DNA of 64,000 bases from Pseudomonas fluorescens. GTDB taxonomy: Bacteria; Pseudomonadota; Gammaproteobacteria; Pseudomonadales; Pseudomonadaceae. Positions 1-9,199 of this stretch are shown here, piece by piece. Position 1 is the stretch's first letter. Each line of letters begins with the position of its first letter. The notes beneath the pieces were generated by a model. The model ran no database searches, was not told the origin of the DNA, and saw nothing but the letters and a program-made list of their open reading frames with translations. Location of the stretch: positions 1 to 64,000 of the forward strand of contig NZ_MSDF01000017.1 of NCBI RefSeq assembly GCF_002022275.1, given 5' to 3'. A program made the position numbers and the translations under genes.

Positions 1-109
1 TTGAGTTCCCTGAAGGGCCGTCGAAGACTACGACGTTGATAGGTTGGGTGTGTAAGCGCTGTGAGGCGTTGAGCTAACCAATACTAATTGCCCGTGAGGC
101 TTGACCATA
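1..109 (+). rRNA. 23S ribosomal RNA, 3' end (partial)
   Basis: The first ~109 bases match the conserved 3' terminus of gammaproteobacterial 23S rRNA, including GAGCTAACCAATACTAATTG followed by CCGTGAGGCTTGACC. The 5' part lies outside the window. The exact 3' end is set by analogy with E. coli and may be off by a few bases. The 154-base spacer to 5S holds no tRNA that I can see. Confidence 0.93.
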
Positions 110-263
110 TAACACCCAAGCAATTTGACTACTCTAACGAGCATCAGATTGCGGTGTGTGAAGACGAGATGAACCGAAAGTTCGACGCTCACAAAACACC
201 GAAAGCTATCACATACCCAATTTGCTGAAGCGAGACCAACTGGTCACGACTCAGTACCCGAAT

Positions 264-380
264 TTCTTGACGACCATAGAGCATTGGAACCACCTGATCC
301 CATCCCGAACTCAGTAGTGAAACGATGCATCGCCGATGGTAGTGTGGGGTTTCCCCATGTGAGAGTAGGTCATCGTCAAG
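264..380 (+). rRNA. 5S ribosomal RNA
   Basis: About 117 bases with the typical Pseudomonas 5S sequence: it opens with TTCTTGACGACCATAGAGC, carries CCCATCCCGAACTCAG in the middle, and closes with GGTCATCGTCAAG, which pairs with the start to form helix I. It is the last gene of the rRNA operon and is followed by a terminator. Ends are set by the helix I pairing. Confidence 0.95.
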
Positions 381-391
381 ATTAAATTCCG

Positions 392-430
392 AAACCCCTG
401 TTTGCTAACGCAAACAGGGGTTTTGTTTTG
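392..430 (+). terminator. rRNA operon terminator
   Basis: Perfect stem AACCCCTGTTTG / CAAACAGGGGTT with a short loop (CTAACG region), followed by TTTTGTTTTG. It sits 12 bases after 5S rRNA, as expected for intrinsic termination of the rRNA transcript. Confidence 0.9.
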
Positions 431-537
431 GGCGATGGAAAAGTATCGCCAGCGCTTGCCGACAAATTTGCACAGTTATTTATGAACCAGACCACTAGAA
501 TAGGCGCCTAACCTTTTTTAGAGTCAGAGCCCTATCT

Positions 538-1197
538 ATGCCCGATCCGGTTGATACCCTCGAGGTGTCGAATTTACCCCTGGATGACCTGGTGGCATGC
601 CATGAGTGCGATTTGCTGATGCGCAAGCCCGCGCTTGCTCGAGGTGAAAAAGCTCAATGCCCACGCTGCGGTTATGAGCTCTATGCTCACCGCCACAATG
701 TCGTGGAGCGCAGTCTTGCTTTGGTGATCGCCGCGCTGTTGCTGTACGTCCCAGCGAACTTTTTACCCATCATGCAGCTCAATCTACTCGGGCAGTCCTC
801 GGAGGACACCGTATGGAGTGGCGTGGTGGGTCTGTTCGACACAGGCATGCAAGGCGTCGCGGCCGTTGTATTCCTGTGCAGCATGGGTATTCCCCTGCTC
901 AAGTTGCTCTGCCAATTGGCGGTGTTGCTCAGTATTCGCTGGAAGGTTGGCCGCAGCTTCGGACTGTTGTTCTACCGCATTTACCATCACCTGAAGGACT
1001 GGGGGATGTTGGAGGTCTACCTGATGGGCGTGCTTGTCGCGATCGTCAAACTCGCGGACATGGCGTCCATCACAATTGGCCTGGGCCTGGTCTGCTTCAT
1101 CAGTTTATTAATGGTTCAGGTACTGCTGGAGGTGGTGATGTCGCCCCACCAGATCTGGCAGGCGCTGTCTGGGGAGGATGACCATGCGGGCGATTGA
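538..1197 (+). CDS. PqiA/LetA-family membrane protein, first half
   Basis: 219 aa. An N-terminal zinc-ribbon-like motif is visible (C21-x2-C24 and C41-x2-C44), followed by about four hydrophobic segments beginning near residues 58, 98, 150 and 175. This is one PqiA domain. E. coli PqiA and LetA (YebS) carry two such domains in one ~420-residue chain, whereas here the second domain is the next gene. Members of the family sit in the inner membrane and work with MCE proteins in lipid movement between the two membranes. The gene overlaps the next one by 14 bases and is the first of three translationally coupled genes. It was named paraquat-inducible historically; no oxidative-stress control is visible here. 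Confidence 0.88.
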   Translation: MPDPVDTLEVSNLPLDDLVACHECDLLMRKPALARGEKAQCPRCGYELYAHRHNVVERSLALVIAALLLYVPANFLPIMQLNLLGQSSEDTVWSGVVGLFDTGMQGVAAVVFLCSMGIPLLKLLCQLAVLLSIRWKVGRSFGLLFYRIYHHLKDWGMLEVYLMGVLVAIVKLADMASITIGLGLVCFISLLMVQVLLEVVMSPHQIWQALSGEDDHAGD

Positions 1198-1807
1198 TGC
1201 GGGCATTCTGGTTTGTACCGAATGCCATGAGCTCAACAAGCAGGAACCGGATACCGACGAACAACTCTGCACCCGTTGCGGTGCACTGATTCATGCCCGT
1301 CGCCCCAACAGTCTCGCGCGCACTTGGGCTTTGCTGATCACAGCCGCAATTCTGTATATCCCTGCCAATTTGTTGCCAATCATGACCATCAATTCCCTGG
1401 GCCAGGGCGATCCCAGTACCATCATGGCCGGCGTGATCCAGCTCGCGCAGCACGGCATGTACCCCATCGCAGCCGTGGTGTTTATCGCCAGTATCCTGGT
1501 GCCGACTTTCAAGCTGGTCGGCATCGGCCTGCTGCTGTTCTCGGTGCAGCGTCACCAACCGCTGTCCGCGCAACAACGGATTGTGATGTACCGCTTTATC
1601 GAATTCATTGGGCGCTGGTCCATGCTGGATATCTTCGTGATCGCCATCCTGGTGGCGGTCGTAAACTTTGGGCGACTTGCCAGCGTCGAGGCCAATCTCG
1701 GCGCGGCAGCGTTCGCCAGTGTGGTGATCTTGACGATGCTTGCCGCAGTAACTTTTGATCCCCGACTGATTTGGGATAACACGGAGTCGGACGACGACCA
1801 TGAGTGA
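1184..1807 (+). CDS. PqiA/LetA-family membrane protein, second half
   Basis: 207 aa from ATG 1184, chosen because GGGAGG at 1172-1177 is well spaced for it; ATG 1178 is in frame but too close to that site. It has the same design as its neighbour: cysteine pairs C11/C14 and C29/C32, then four hydrophobic segments with the PqiA hallmark YIPANLLPIM. The two proteins are paralogous halves of what is one protein in E. coli. Its stop overlaps the pqiB start (ATGAGTGA), so all three are probably made together. Presumed role: inner-membrane partner of the MCE protein encoded next. Confidence 0.88.
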   Translation: MRAIDAGILVCTECHELNKQEPDTDEQLCTRCGALIHARRPNSLARTWALLITAAILYIPANLLPIMTINSLGQGDPSTIMAGVIQLAQHGMYPIAAVVFIASILVPTFKLVGIGLLLFSVQRHQPLSAQQRIVMYRFIEFIGRWSMLDIFVIAILVAVVNFGRLASVEANLGAAAFASVVILTMLAAVTFDPRLIWDNTESDDDHE

Positions 1808-4103
1808 TTTGCCTAAAGCTAAAACCCGCCCTGCCTCCAACTGGTCCGCCATTTGGGTGCTGCCCCTGATCGCCCTGATCATTGGCGGCTGGCTGGGATG
1901 GCGTGCCTACTCCCAACAAGGCATCGAGATTCAGGTGCGCTTTGAAAGCGGCGAAGGCATCCAGGTCAACAAGACCGAAGTGGTCTACAAAGGCATGCCC
2001 GTGGGTAAGGTCAAAGCCTTGGCCCTGGACGATGAGGGCAACAATCGCGGGGTGATTGCCACCATCGAGATGAACAAGGACGTGGAGCAATACCTCAAGA
2101 CCAACACGCGGTTCTGGCTGGTCAAGCCCAGCGTCAGCCTCGCCGGCATCACCGGCCTGGAAACCCTCGTCTCCGGCAACTACATCGCGGCCAGCCCCGG
2201 CGACGGCGAGCCCTCGCGCAAATTCAAGGCGCTCTCCGAAGAGCCACCGTTATCCGACGCCAAACCTGGCCTGCATCTGACCCTCAAAGCCGACCGCCTC
2301 GGCTCGCTGAACCGTGGCAGCCCGGTGTTCTACAAGCAGATTCAAGTCGGCCAAGTCAAAAGCTACCTGCTGTCTGAAGACCAGAGCACGGTCGAGATCA
2401 AAGTCTACATTGAGCCGACCTACGCCAACCTGGTGCGCAAACACACACGCTTCTGGAACGCCAGCGGCATCAGCATCGACGCCAACCTTTCCGGCGTGAA
2501 AGTGCGCAGCGAGTCCCTCTCCAGCATTGTCGCCGGCGGTATCGCCTTCGCTACGCCGGAGAATCGCAAAGACAGCCCACCGACCGACCCGAGCCTGCCC
2601 TTTCGCTTGTACGAAGATTTCGACGCCGCCGCAGCGGGCATCAAGGTCAAGGTCAAACTCACCGACTTCGAAGGCTTGCAGGCTGGACGTACACCGGTGA
2701 TGTACAAAGGCATCCAGGTCGGTAGCCTGAAGACGCTGAAGATCAACCCGGACTTGTCGAGCGCAAACGCTGAACTGACGCTCGACCCGTTGGCCGAAGA
2801 TTACCTGGTGCAAGACACGCAGTTCTGGGTGGTCAAACCCTCAATTTCCCTGGCAGGTATCACCGGGCTTGAGGCGCTGGTCAAAGGCAACTACATCGCC
2901 ATTCGTCCTGGTGACAAAGGCACCCCGCCACAGCGCGAATACGTGGCGCGTGCCAAAGCGCCGCCTTTGGACCTGCGCTCCCCGGGCCTGCACATGGTGT
3001 TGCTCACCGACACCCTGGGCTCCCTGGATGTCGGCAGCCCGATCCTCTACAAGCAGGTCAAAGTCGGTTCGGTACAGAGCTACCAGTTTTCGCGCAAGAA
3101 CAAGCAACTGGTGATCGGCGTTCACATCGAGAAGGAATACGAAAACCTGGTCAACGGTTCGACGCGCTTCTGGAATGCCAGCGGCGTCACCCTGACCGGC
3201 GGCCTCACCGGCGGCATCCAGGTGAAGAGTGAATCCCTGGCCAGTCTGATGGCCGGCGGCATCGCCTTCGAAACCCCGGAACCGAATGTGCCGTTGAAGA
3301 AGCGCATCCCGCGTTTCCGTCTTTTCGCCGACCGTGAAGCCGCCAACCAACATGGCACCCTCGTGACCATCAAGGTTGATCGCGCCGATGGCCTGAGTGT
3401 CGGCACGCCCGTGCGCTTCAAAGGCCTGGACGTGGGCAAGATCGAGCACGTCGACCTCAGCGCCGATATGCAGTCAGTGCTGCTCAGCGCGCGTATCACT
3501 CAAGTGGCCGACCGCATCGCTCGCACCGGCAGCCAGTTCTGGGTGGTCAAGCCTGAGTTGGGCTTGATGAAAACCGCCAATCTGGAAACCCTGGTAACCG
3601 GCCAATACATTGAAGTGCAGCCGGCTGCGAAAAGCGCCGGTCCGCAAAAAAGTTTTGTTGCCCTGGATCAGCCCCCGGAGGCCGTTCATAAAGAAGAAGG
3701 CCTCAGCCTGGTACTCAGCGCCGCACGTCGTGGTTCGCTGAAAGAAGGCGTACCGGTGACCTACCGCGAAGTTACCGTCGGCAAAGTCACCGGTTACGAG
3801 CTGGGCCAGACCGCCGACCGCGTGCTGATCCACATCCTGATTGAACCCAAGTACGCAACGTTGGTGCGCAGTGGCAGTCGCTTCTGGAATACCAGCGGGT
3901 TTGGTCTCGACTTCGGCTTGTTCAAAGGCGCGACGGTGCGCACTGAATCGCTGGAGACATTGGTGGCCGGTGGTATTGCGTTCGCTACGCCGGATGGTGA
4001 TCGCATGGGCAATGCGGCGCGGCCGCAGCAGACCTTTCCACTGTTCGACAAGTTTGAGGATGAGTGGCTGACTTGGGCGCCTAAAATCCCACTCGGCAAA
4101 TAG
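1800..4103 (+). CDS. pqiB: PqiB/LetB-like protein with six MCE domains
   Basis: 767 aa. One N-terminal transmembrane anchor (about residues 15-37, IWVLPLIALIIGGWLGW) is followed by six MCE/MlaD repeats of ~110 residues. Repeats 1, 3 and 5 share the signature FW-VKP; repeats 2, 4 and 6 share FWN-SG and end AGGIAFATP or similar. The alternation suggests three duplicated pairs. Known family members form stacked hexameric rings that make a lipid tunnel across the periplasm; E. coli PqiB has three MCE domains and LetB seven, so this is an intermediate length. It overlaps the preceding pqiA-like gene by 8 bases. A REP doublet and terminator follow. Confidence 0.92.
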   Translation: MSDLPKAKTRPASNWSAIWVLPLIALIIGGWLGWRAYSQQGIEIQVRFESGEGIQVNKTEVVYKGMPVGKVKALALDDEGNNRGVIATIEMNKDVEQYLKTNTRFWLVKPSVSLAGITGLETLVSGNYIAASPGDGEPSRKFKALSEEPPLSDAKPGLHLTLKADRLGSLNRGSPVFYKQIQVGQVKSYLLSEDQSTVEIKVYIEPTYANLVRKHTRFWNASGISIDANLSGVKVRSESLSSIVAGGIAFATPENRKDSPPTDPSLPFRLYEDFDAAAAGIKVKVKLTDFEGLQAGRTPVMYKGIQVGSLKTLKINPDLSSANAELTLDPLAEDYLVQDTQFWVVKPSISLAGITGLEALVKGNYIAIRPGDKGTPPQREYVARAKAPPLDLRSPGLHMVLLTDTLGSLDVGSPILYKQVKVGSVQSYQFSRKNKQLVIGVHIEKEYENLVNGSTRFWNASGVTLTGGLTGGIQVKSESLASLMAGGIAFETPEPNVPLKKRIPRFRLFADREAANQHGTLVTIKVDRADGLSVGTPVRFKGLDVGKIEHVDLSADMQSVLLSARITQVADRIARTGSQFWVVKPELGLMKTANLETLVTGQYIEVQPAAKSAGPQKSFVALDQPPEAVHKEEGLSLVLSAARRGSLKEGVPVTYREVTVGKVTGYELGQTADRVLIHILIEPKYATLVRSGSRFWNTSGFGLDFGLFKGATVRTESLETLVAGGIAFATPDGDRMGNAARPQQTFPLFDKFEDEWLTWAPKIPLGK

Positions 4104-4114
4104 ACCGAGGCGAG

Positions 4115-4190
4115 GCCATCGCGGGCAAGCCCGGCTCCCACAGTTGATCGCCGCGGTCACCTGTGGGAGCGGGCTTGCCCGCGAAGAGGC
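4115..4190. repeat. REP doublet (inverted pair)
   Basis: Two inverted copies of the Pseudomonas REP core, GCGGGCAAGCCCGGCTCCCA and TGGGAGCGGGCTTGCCCGC, ~15 bases apart. The pair lies between the convergent ends of pqiB (+) and mksB (-), the usual place for such elements. Confidence 0.88.
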
Positions 4191-4205
4191 CCGCACAGGC
4201 AACAC

Positions 4206-4242
4206 AAAAAAGGCCCCTGGACTCTCATCCAGGGGCCTTTTT
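4206..4242. terminator. Bidirectional terminator between pqiB and mksB
   Basis: AAAAAAGGCCCCTGG, short loop ACTCTCAT, CCAGGGGCCTTTTT. The stem is perfect and is flanked by A's on one side and T's on the other, so it can stop transcripts from both convergent operons. Confidence 0.88.
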
Positions 4243-4260
4243 ACATTTCAATACAGCCGA

Positions 4261-7101
4261 TCAAACCTCATCCAGCTCTGGCTCATCCGCCTGCACATTC
4301 ACCGTCGCCTTCACCACATCATGACGGCGGATGTACTTCCAATCCGCCTCATCAATGTAGATACCGTTCGGCCCACTGCCACCTTCCAGGTCAATCGCCA
4401 CCTGCGCCGACACCTGCGGCTTCACACTCGCCAGAATCGGCACAAAGCCCAATTGCAAACTGGTTTCCAGCAGCGCCGCCTGGTTCTTCTCATCAATGTC
4501 CGCCGCCTCGTCGAGGTAATACGGCAGACGCACACGCCCGGCCTGGTCGCGGTCCATCAAGTGCAGCAACAAATACATGTTGGTCAGCGCCTTGATGGTC
4601 ATGGTAGTGCCGTTGGACGCGGCGCCATCAATGTCGGTGTGAATGATCGGCTGGCCGTTGACCTTGGTGATCTCGAACGCCAGTTCGAACAAATCCTTGA
4701 GGCCCAACTGGTTATGGTTGGCCGCAACAAGACGGGCCAGGTATTCCTTGGCCTCTTCGTTCTTGTTGTCCTGCTCGGCGCTCTGGCTGAGGTCGAACAC
4801 AGACAGGGTTTCGCCTTCTTCATACTGACCGGCGCTGTGGATGATCTGGTCGATATGCTTGAGCGCTTCCTTGTTCGGCGCCAGCACAATGCGGAAGCTT
4901 TGCAGGTTGGACACCTGACGCTTGTTGATCTCGCGGTTGAACAGCGCCAATTGATGCTCAAGGCTGTCGTAGTCGCTGCGGATATTGCGCAACGTCCGCG
5001 CGATATCGGTGACCGCCGCACGGCGTGCCTTGCCGAGGGTCAGCGCCTCATCGGTACGGTGCGCATAGGCGTTGATCAGCAGTTGCAGGCGACGCTCCAC
5101 GTCATCCTCGCTGTCGAACTTGGCCACGCCCTTGAGGCGTACCTGAGCGTACAGCGCTTCGATCTGGCCATCGGCACGCAGCAGACCCTGCCAGCTGTCC
5201 TGATAGTCATTGAGCAGCGGCAGCAGGTTGTCCATGGAGTCGTCGACCGGGTCCATGAACGGCGTGCCGAACGGCAAGTCCGCCGGCAGCAACTGGCGAC
5301 GGCGCAACGCGTCATCCAGCGTGCGCTGCTTGGCTTCCATATCACCGATCTGGCGGCCGACCAGTTGCAGCTTGGCCGACAGTTGTTGCACGCGTTCGGT
5401 AAACGCATCGCTGGAGCGTTTCAATTCGTCCTGCGCGGCTTCCATCTGCGCCAGGTTTTCCAGCTTTTCGCCTTCCTCGGCGCTCAGGGTTTGCGCGCGG
5501 CGGAAATCTTCCAGGGCCTTCTGCGCATCCAGCACCTGCTGGTACAGCGCCTCGGTCTGGGTCTTGCTCGCTGCACGGTCAGAGGCCACGGCCTGCTGGG
5601 TTTTCAGCTGCTTGAGTTCTTTTTCCAGACGCTCTTTCTGGTCGCGCAACGCTGCGCGATCCGCCAGGGCTTGCAGCGCCGGCGGCTCGATGTGCGAGAT
5701 GTCGATAGACAGCCCCGGCACTTCAAAGCGCTCGCCCTTGAAACTATCAAGGATTTGCTCCAGGGATTTAACCCACAGGCCTTCCTCGTCCAGCGTGATG
5801 CCATGCGCGCCCAACGGCAGGCTGAACAGCGAACTGTTGAACAGGCGCATCAGACGCTCGACATCCGGCTGTGAGAATTCTTCGCGCAGCTTGGCGTAGC
5901 TGTTGTTGTCCGCGTGGTCGAGTTGCTGCTTGACCGACTTCAGGCGTTTTTCCAGGTCGCGCAAACGCTCGTCCAAGTCCTCGGCGCTGAACTGCCGTGA
6001 CTGCGCCAATGCGCCGGCCAACTCATCGTGAGCGTCCTTGGCCGCCAGTAGTTGCTGCTCCAGCACTTTGACGTCATCCACCAGCGCAAAGCGATGCTTG
6101 AGCACAGACAGCTCGCCCAACCAACGCTGAATGCCGCTGATTTCCCGCTCCAGGCGCATCAGCTCCTGGGTGCCACCGCGCTGGTCGTTTTGCAGCGCGT
6201 CTTGTTCATTACGGTAGTGCTCGGCCTGAATGGTCAGCTCTTCCTTACGCGCACCGGCGTAGTCCGACCAGGTGCCCAGCAACGAATCCAGCAGTGGCGA
6301 CAGACGATGCAGCTTGCCGCGCAAGCTGTCGCGCTGACGAACACCGTTGGCCAAGGCTTCAACCAACGGCCCGGCGGCGACCAGCGAGTTGTAGTCCTGC
6401 TCCATGCGTCGTACATCGCGGAAGGCTTCTTCGCACGCAGCGATGTAATCCACGCTGCCGGAACGCAGGCTGTGTTCGAAGGCATCGAGGAACAGTTGCT
6501 TGAGCTTGGCTGCGGTGATTTCGCGCATGTGCAGCAGGTTGATAAACAGCGCGCGGAACGTCTTCAGGCTCTGCTCGCTGGTGGAACGCAGCGGAATCAG
6601 CGTCAGGTCCAGCGGGATCGAGGTGTGACCGCCCACCAGCAAACGACGCAGTTCATCCGGCTTGAGTTCGTAAGCTTTCAGGCCTTCGCGTTCAAGGTTG
6701 GTGAACAGCTCTTTCTGGCGCAGGCAGGTGTCGTTCTTCTGGTAGTGCGCCAGGTCCAGCTTGCCTGCATAGGCAAAGAACTGGTGACCAAAACCGCCGC
6801 CCGGGCCGCGTCCGACCACACCAATCACGTGCGGGCCGTGAGGCAGCGAGACTTCCACGAGGATGTAGCTGGTGTCGGTGGCAAAGTAGAAGCGCCGCGA
6901 CTGCTCCAGCGTGTACTTGCCGAAACTCATGTCCGACATGCGCGCCAGAATCGGGAATTGCAGGGCGTTGATCGACGCGGATTTACCCAGGTTGTTCGCG
7001 CCATACACCGACAGCGGCTCTTCCAGCGGGAACAAACCCAGGCTGTAACCGGCGGTGTTCAATAGGGCGAAGCGGCGGATGCCGTAGCGTTCCTTGCTCA
7101 T
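4261..7101 (-). CDS. mksB: MksB, SMC-like ATPase of the MksBEF condensin
   Basis: 946 aa. The ATPase head is split as in SMC proteins: Walker A GANNLGKS at residues 34-41, and Walker B YYLDEAADID near residue 860. Long stretches rich in Glu, Lys, Gln and Leu between them (about 230-420 and 470-590) look like coiled coil. With MksF (kleisin) and MksE it forms an alternative condensin that shapes and segregates the nucleoid in Pseudomonas. The gene overlaps mksE by four bases (ATGA), and the order mksF-mksE-mksB on one strand is canonical. Wadjet plasmid-defence systems add a fourth gene (MksG/JetD nuclease); none follows here, only a terminator and REP elements. Confidence 0.93.
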   Translation of the reverse strand: MSKERYGIRRFALLNTAGYSLGLFPLEEPLSVYGANNLGKSASINALQFPILARMSDMSFGKYTLEQSRRFYFATDTSYILVEVSLPHGPHVIGVVGRGPGGGFGHQFFAYAGKLDLAHYQKNDTCLRQKELFTNLEREGLKAYELKPDELRRLLVGGHTSIPLDLTLIPLRSTSEQSLKTFRALFINLLHMREITAAKLKQLFLDAFEHSLRSGSVDYIAACEEAFRDVRRMEQDYNSLVAAGPLVEALANGVRQRDSLRGKLHRLSPLLDSLLGTWSDYAGARKEELTIQAEHYRNEQDALQNDQRGGTQELMRLEREISGIQRWLGELSVLKHRFALVDDVKVLEQQLLAAKDAHDELAGALAQSRQFSAEDLDERLRDLEKRLKSVKQQLDHADNNSYAKLREEFSQPDVERLMRLFNSSLFSLPLGAHGITLDEEGLWVKSLEQILDSFKGERFEVPGLSIDISHIEPPALQALADRAALRDQKERLEKELKQLKTQQAVASDRAASKTQTEALYQQVLDAQKALEDFRRAQTLSAEEGEKLENLAQMEAAQDELKRSSDAFTERVQQLSAKLQLVGRQIGDMEAKQRTLDDALRRRQLLPADLPFGTPFMDPVDDSMDNLLPLLNDYQDSWQGLLRADGQIEALYAQVRLKGVAKFDSEDDVERRLQLLINAYAHRTDEALTLGKARRAAVTDIARTLRNIRSDYDSLEHQLALFNREINKRQVSNLQSFRIVLAPNKEALKHIDQIIHSAGQYEEGETLSVFDLSQSAEQDNKNEEAKEYLARLVAANHNQLGLKDLFELAFEITKVNGQPIIHTDIDGAASNGTTMTIKALTNMYLLLHLMDRDQAGRVRLPYYLDEAADIDEKNQAALLETSLQLGFVPILASVKPQVSAQVAIDLEGGSGPNGIYIDEADWKYIRRHDVVKATVNVQADEPELDEV

Positions 7102-7805
7102 GCATCAGTCTCCTGTTCTTCGGCAATGGCGCGGGCCATGGCGTCTTCTTCGCTTTCTTCTTCGAAGTCACTCAGGTCCAGCGGGTCATCGGTTTTCAGC
7201 AGTTTTTCATCGCTGTCTTCGTCGATGATCACCGGCGCCGGCAGTGGCAACACGCTGTGCACGCTGGCCGCGAGATCGCGGTCTTGTTGCACCGACAGGC
7301 ACACGTCGAGGAAGCGGTGCATCGGCGGCAGAAAGCGATAAATGCCGTTGTCTTCGCTGGCAAAACCCAACTGAGTCATGCGGCGCATGATTTTTTCTTC
7401 GAGTTCTTCCTGGGTCTGCACTTCGGCCTGGATAAACAGGTCGCGGTATTTTTCCAGCAACGAAGGCAACTCATCGCGGCCCAGGCTGCCGCCATCGAGT
7501 ACGGCGATCGGGTCGCGGCCCTGATCGGCCAAATGCTCAACGATGATGAAGGTGAACAACGCCAGGCGTTGCGCGGTCTTGTTCACCTGCGCGCTGGCAA
7601 TCGCGGAATCCGGCACGAAGTAATAGAAGCCACGGGTATCGCACACCAACTCAAAGCCCAGGGCCTTGAACAGCGTGCGGTACTGGTCCTGGAAGTTCGA
7701 CAGTTGCGCGTACAGCTCCGGGTCGCGGCGGCTGACGTGGTAACCCTTGAACAGCTCGCGAAAGATCGGCGCCAGCTGGGACAGTTCGGATAGATCAAGA
7801 TGCAT
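7098..7805 (-). CDS. mksE: MksE, condensin subunit
   Basis: 235 aa from ATG 7805 (MHLDLSELSQLAPIF). The frame stays open further upstream, but that stretch lies inside mksF. MksE proteins are winged-helix KITE-like partners that bind the kleisin MksF and the SMC-like MksB. The first two thirds are compact and conserved-looking; the C-terminus is very acidic (EEESEEDAMARAIAEEQE) and probably flexible. It overlaps mksF by 11 bases and mksB by 4, indicating a coupled three-gene operon read leftward. Confidence 0.9.
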   Translation of the reverse strand: MHLDLSELSQLAPIFRELFKGYHVSRRDPELYAQLSNFQDQYRTLFKALGFELVCDTRGFYYFVPDSAIASAQVNKTAQRLALFTFIIVEHLADQGRDPIAVLDGGSLGRDELPSLLEKYRDLFIQAEVQTQEELEEKIMRRMTQLGFASEDNGIYRFLPPMHRFLDVCLSVQQDRDLAASVHSVLPLPAPVIIDEDSDEKLLKTDDPLDLSDFEEESEEDAMARAIAEEQETDA

Positions 7806-9072
7806 GAGGAATACTCGCGGAATTCTCGGCGGCGTCGCTGCTGGCCGGGAGCAGGGCGAATGAGCGCAGGCTGACCTGGTGCTCGTGTGTGTGGTAGTCG
7901 CGGCGTTCCAGGCGTTCACGCTTGAAGCGTTTTTCACGCGAGAGTCGCGAGAACCAGTACAGCAATTCGTCGGTGGCGCCGTCCGGTTCCTGCTCCAGCA
8001 GCCAGGTCATCAGGTCCGGCATCGGCAGTGCGTCTTCGCAGCGCTCGAGCATTTCCTTGACCGTGCGCGGTGCACGCTGGGCTTCGCCCTTGTGGGACTT
8101 GTGCGCCTTGGGGAAACGCGCCGGTTTCGGCTCGAAATTCGCCAGGGCGTACACATAGGCTTCCACCTGGCTCGCGCTGCCGAGGAAGGTGCTTTGCGGC
8201 CGGGTGAACATCGGCATCGCAGCCTGCGGCACCGCGTCCAGCCCCTTACGACGAATAGCCGACAGCGCCAGCGCCGCGCCACGGGTTACGGCGTTGTGCC
8301 GGCGCGCTTCTTCACGCAGCGGCAGCAGCAGTTCGCGCGCATGGCGCAAGGTCAGTTGGGCACTGGTCTGCATTTCAAGGATGCGCGCGTGGGTGCGCAG
8401 CAGCATGTCGTCGTCGACCAAATGGCCGAGACGCTGTTGCTCGGTGAGCATGCGCAACAGCACGTTCTCGACCTTGCGCACGCCTTGTTCGAAGGCGCCG
8501 TCGGCGTTCACCAGCTGGATCATCGGTTCGACGTATTCGTCCCAGGTCGCCAATACCTCGGCATAACGCTGGCGCAACGGGATCTGCCGATCGCTGGTCT
8601 TGGCGCGATCGGCCACGGCCGCGAGGGCCTGTTCGTCGTTGGCGAGTTTTTTCAGCACGTCCCGCACGCGCATATCCAGCAAGCGCAGTTGACGGGCGAG
8701 GTCGTGGCCATCACGGATGTCAAAAGCGTCCTGGATATAACCGGCCAGGCGCTCGAGGTGGCGCAGGTAGGCTTCGATTTCCAGGCACAGGCCAAGCCGG
8801 TGCTCCTTGCGAAGATAGGCGAGGAAGTCGTGGATCTGCGCGTTGAGCTCGAAACGGTTCGGGCTCTTGGCGACAGGCACCAGGATATCCAGGCGAATCC
8901 ACACGTCCAGCAGGCTGGTGATGTCCTGTGGCGTGCTGTCCAGTTGTTGGGCCGCCAGTTGTGCGCGCAATTCGCTCAGGCTCAAGGTGCCTTGGTCGAA
9001 GTGTTCGCACAGTGGCTCAAGCAGGGCCCAGTGTTCGGCGAGGGCGCGCAAGACGCGCTTGGGTTCGATCAT
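7795..9072 (-). CDS. mksF: MksF, kleisin subunit of the condensin
   Basis: 425 aa from ATG 9072 (MIEPKRVLRALAEHW). The frame is open up to 9207, but the extra residues look unlike the family and cover the promoter region; no good ribosome site marks either start. The family bridges the MksB heads. Helical N-terminal and middle regions are predicted from composition, and the C-terminal 60 residues are rich in Arg and Glu. It is the first gene of the mksFEB operon, divergent from holD. Two exact DnaA boxes lie in the ~150-base divergent promoter. Confidence 0.88.
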   Translation of the reverse strand: MIEPKRVLRALAEHWALLEPLCEHFDQGTLSLSELRAQLAAQQLDSTPQDITSLLDVWIRLDILVPVAKSPNRFELNAQIHDFLAYLRKEHRLGLCLEIEAYLRHLERLAGYIQDAFDIRDGHDLARQLRLLDMRVRDVLKKLANDEQALAAVADRAKTSDRQIPLRQRYAEVLATWDEYVEPMIQLVNADGAFEQGVRKVENVLLRMLTEQQRLGHLVDDDMLLRTHARILEMQTSAQLTLRHARELLLPLREEARRHNAVTRGAALALSAIRRKGLDAVPQAAMPMFTRPQSTFLGSASQVEAYVYALANFEPKPARFPKAHKSHKGEAQRAPRTVKEMLERCEDALPMPDLMTWLLEQEPDGATDELLYWFSRLSREKRFKRERLERRDYHTHEHQVSLRSFALLPASSDAAENSASIPHAS

Positions 9073-9131
9073 CGGAATGGCCAGCTGGTTGGCGATTAAA
9101 AGTCGCGATTGTACTGCATCGGGAGTGGGAT

Positions 9132-9140
9132 TTATCCACA
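9132..9140 (+). promoter_or_regulatory. DnaA box (exact TTATCCACA)
   Basis: An exact match to the strong DnaA-binding consensus TTATCCACA, lying between the mksF start and the holD start. A second exact copy in the same orientation is 68 bases to the right. Binding is inferred from sequence only. Confidence 0.5.
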
Positions 9141-9199
9141 GCCGGTCAGTGCGCAGTGGGCGATTGTTGCCGAACAGCGGTAGAATCCCCGCTCTTAAC

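Noticed and set aside
4144..5874. A 576-codon open frame on the plus strand opposite mksB.
   Set aside because: It lies entirely within mksB, whose protein has clear ATPase motifs; the antisense product is Leu/Arg/Gln-rich with no domain.
4261..9072. Wadjet plasmid-defence system.
   Set aside because: The MksG/JetD nuclease gene is missing; the three-gene set fits the chromosomal MksBEF condensin instead.
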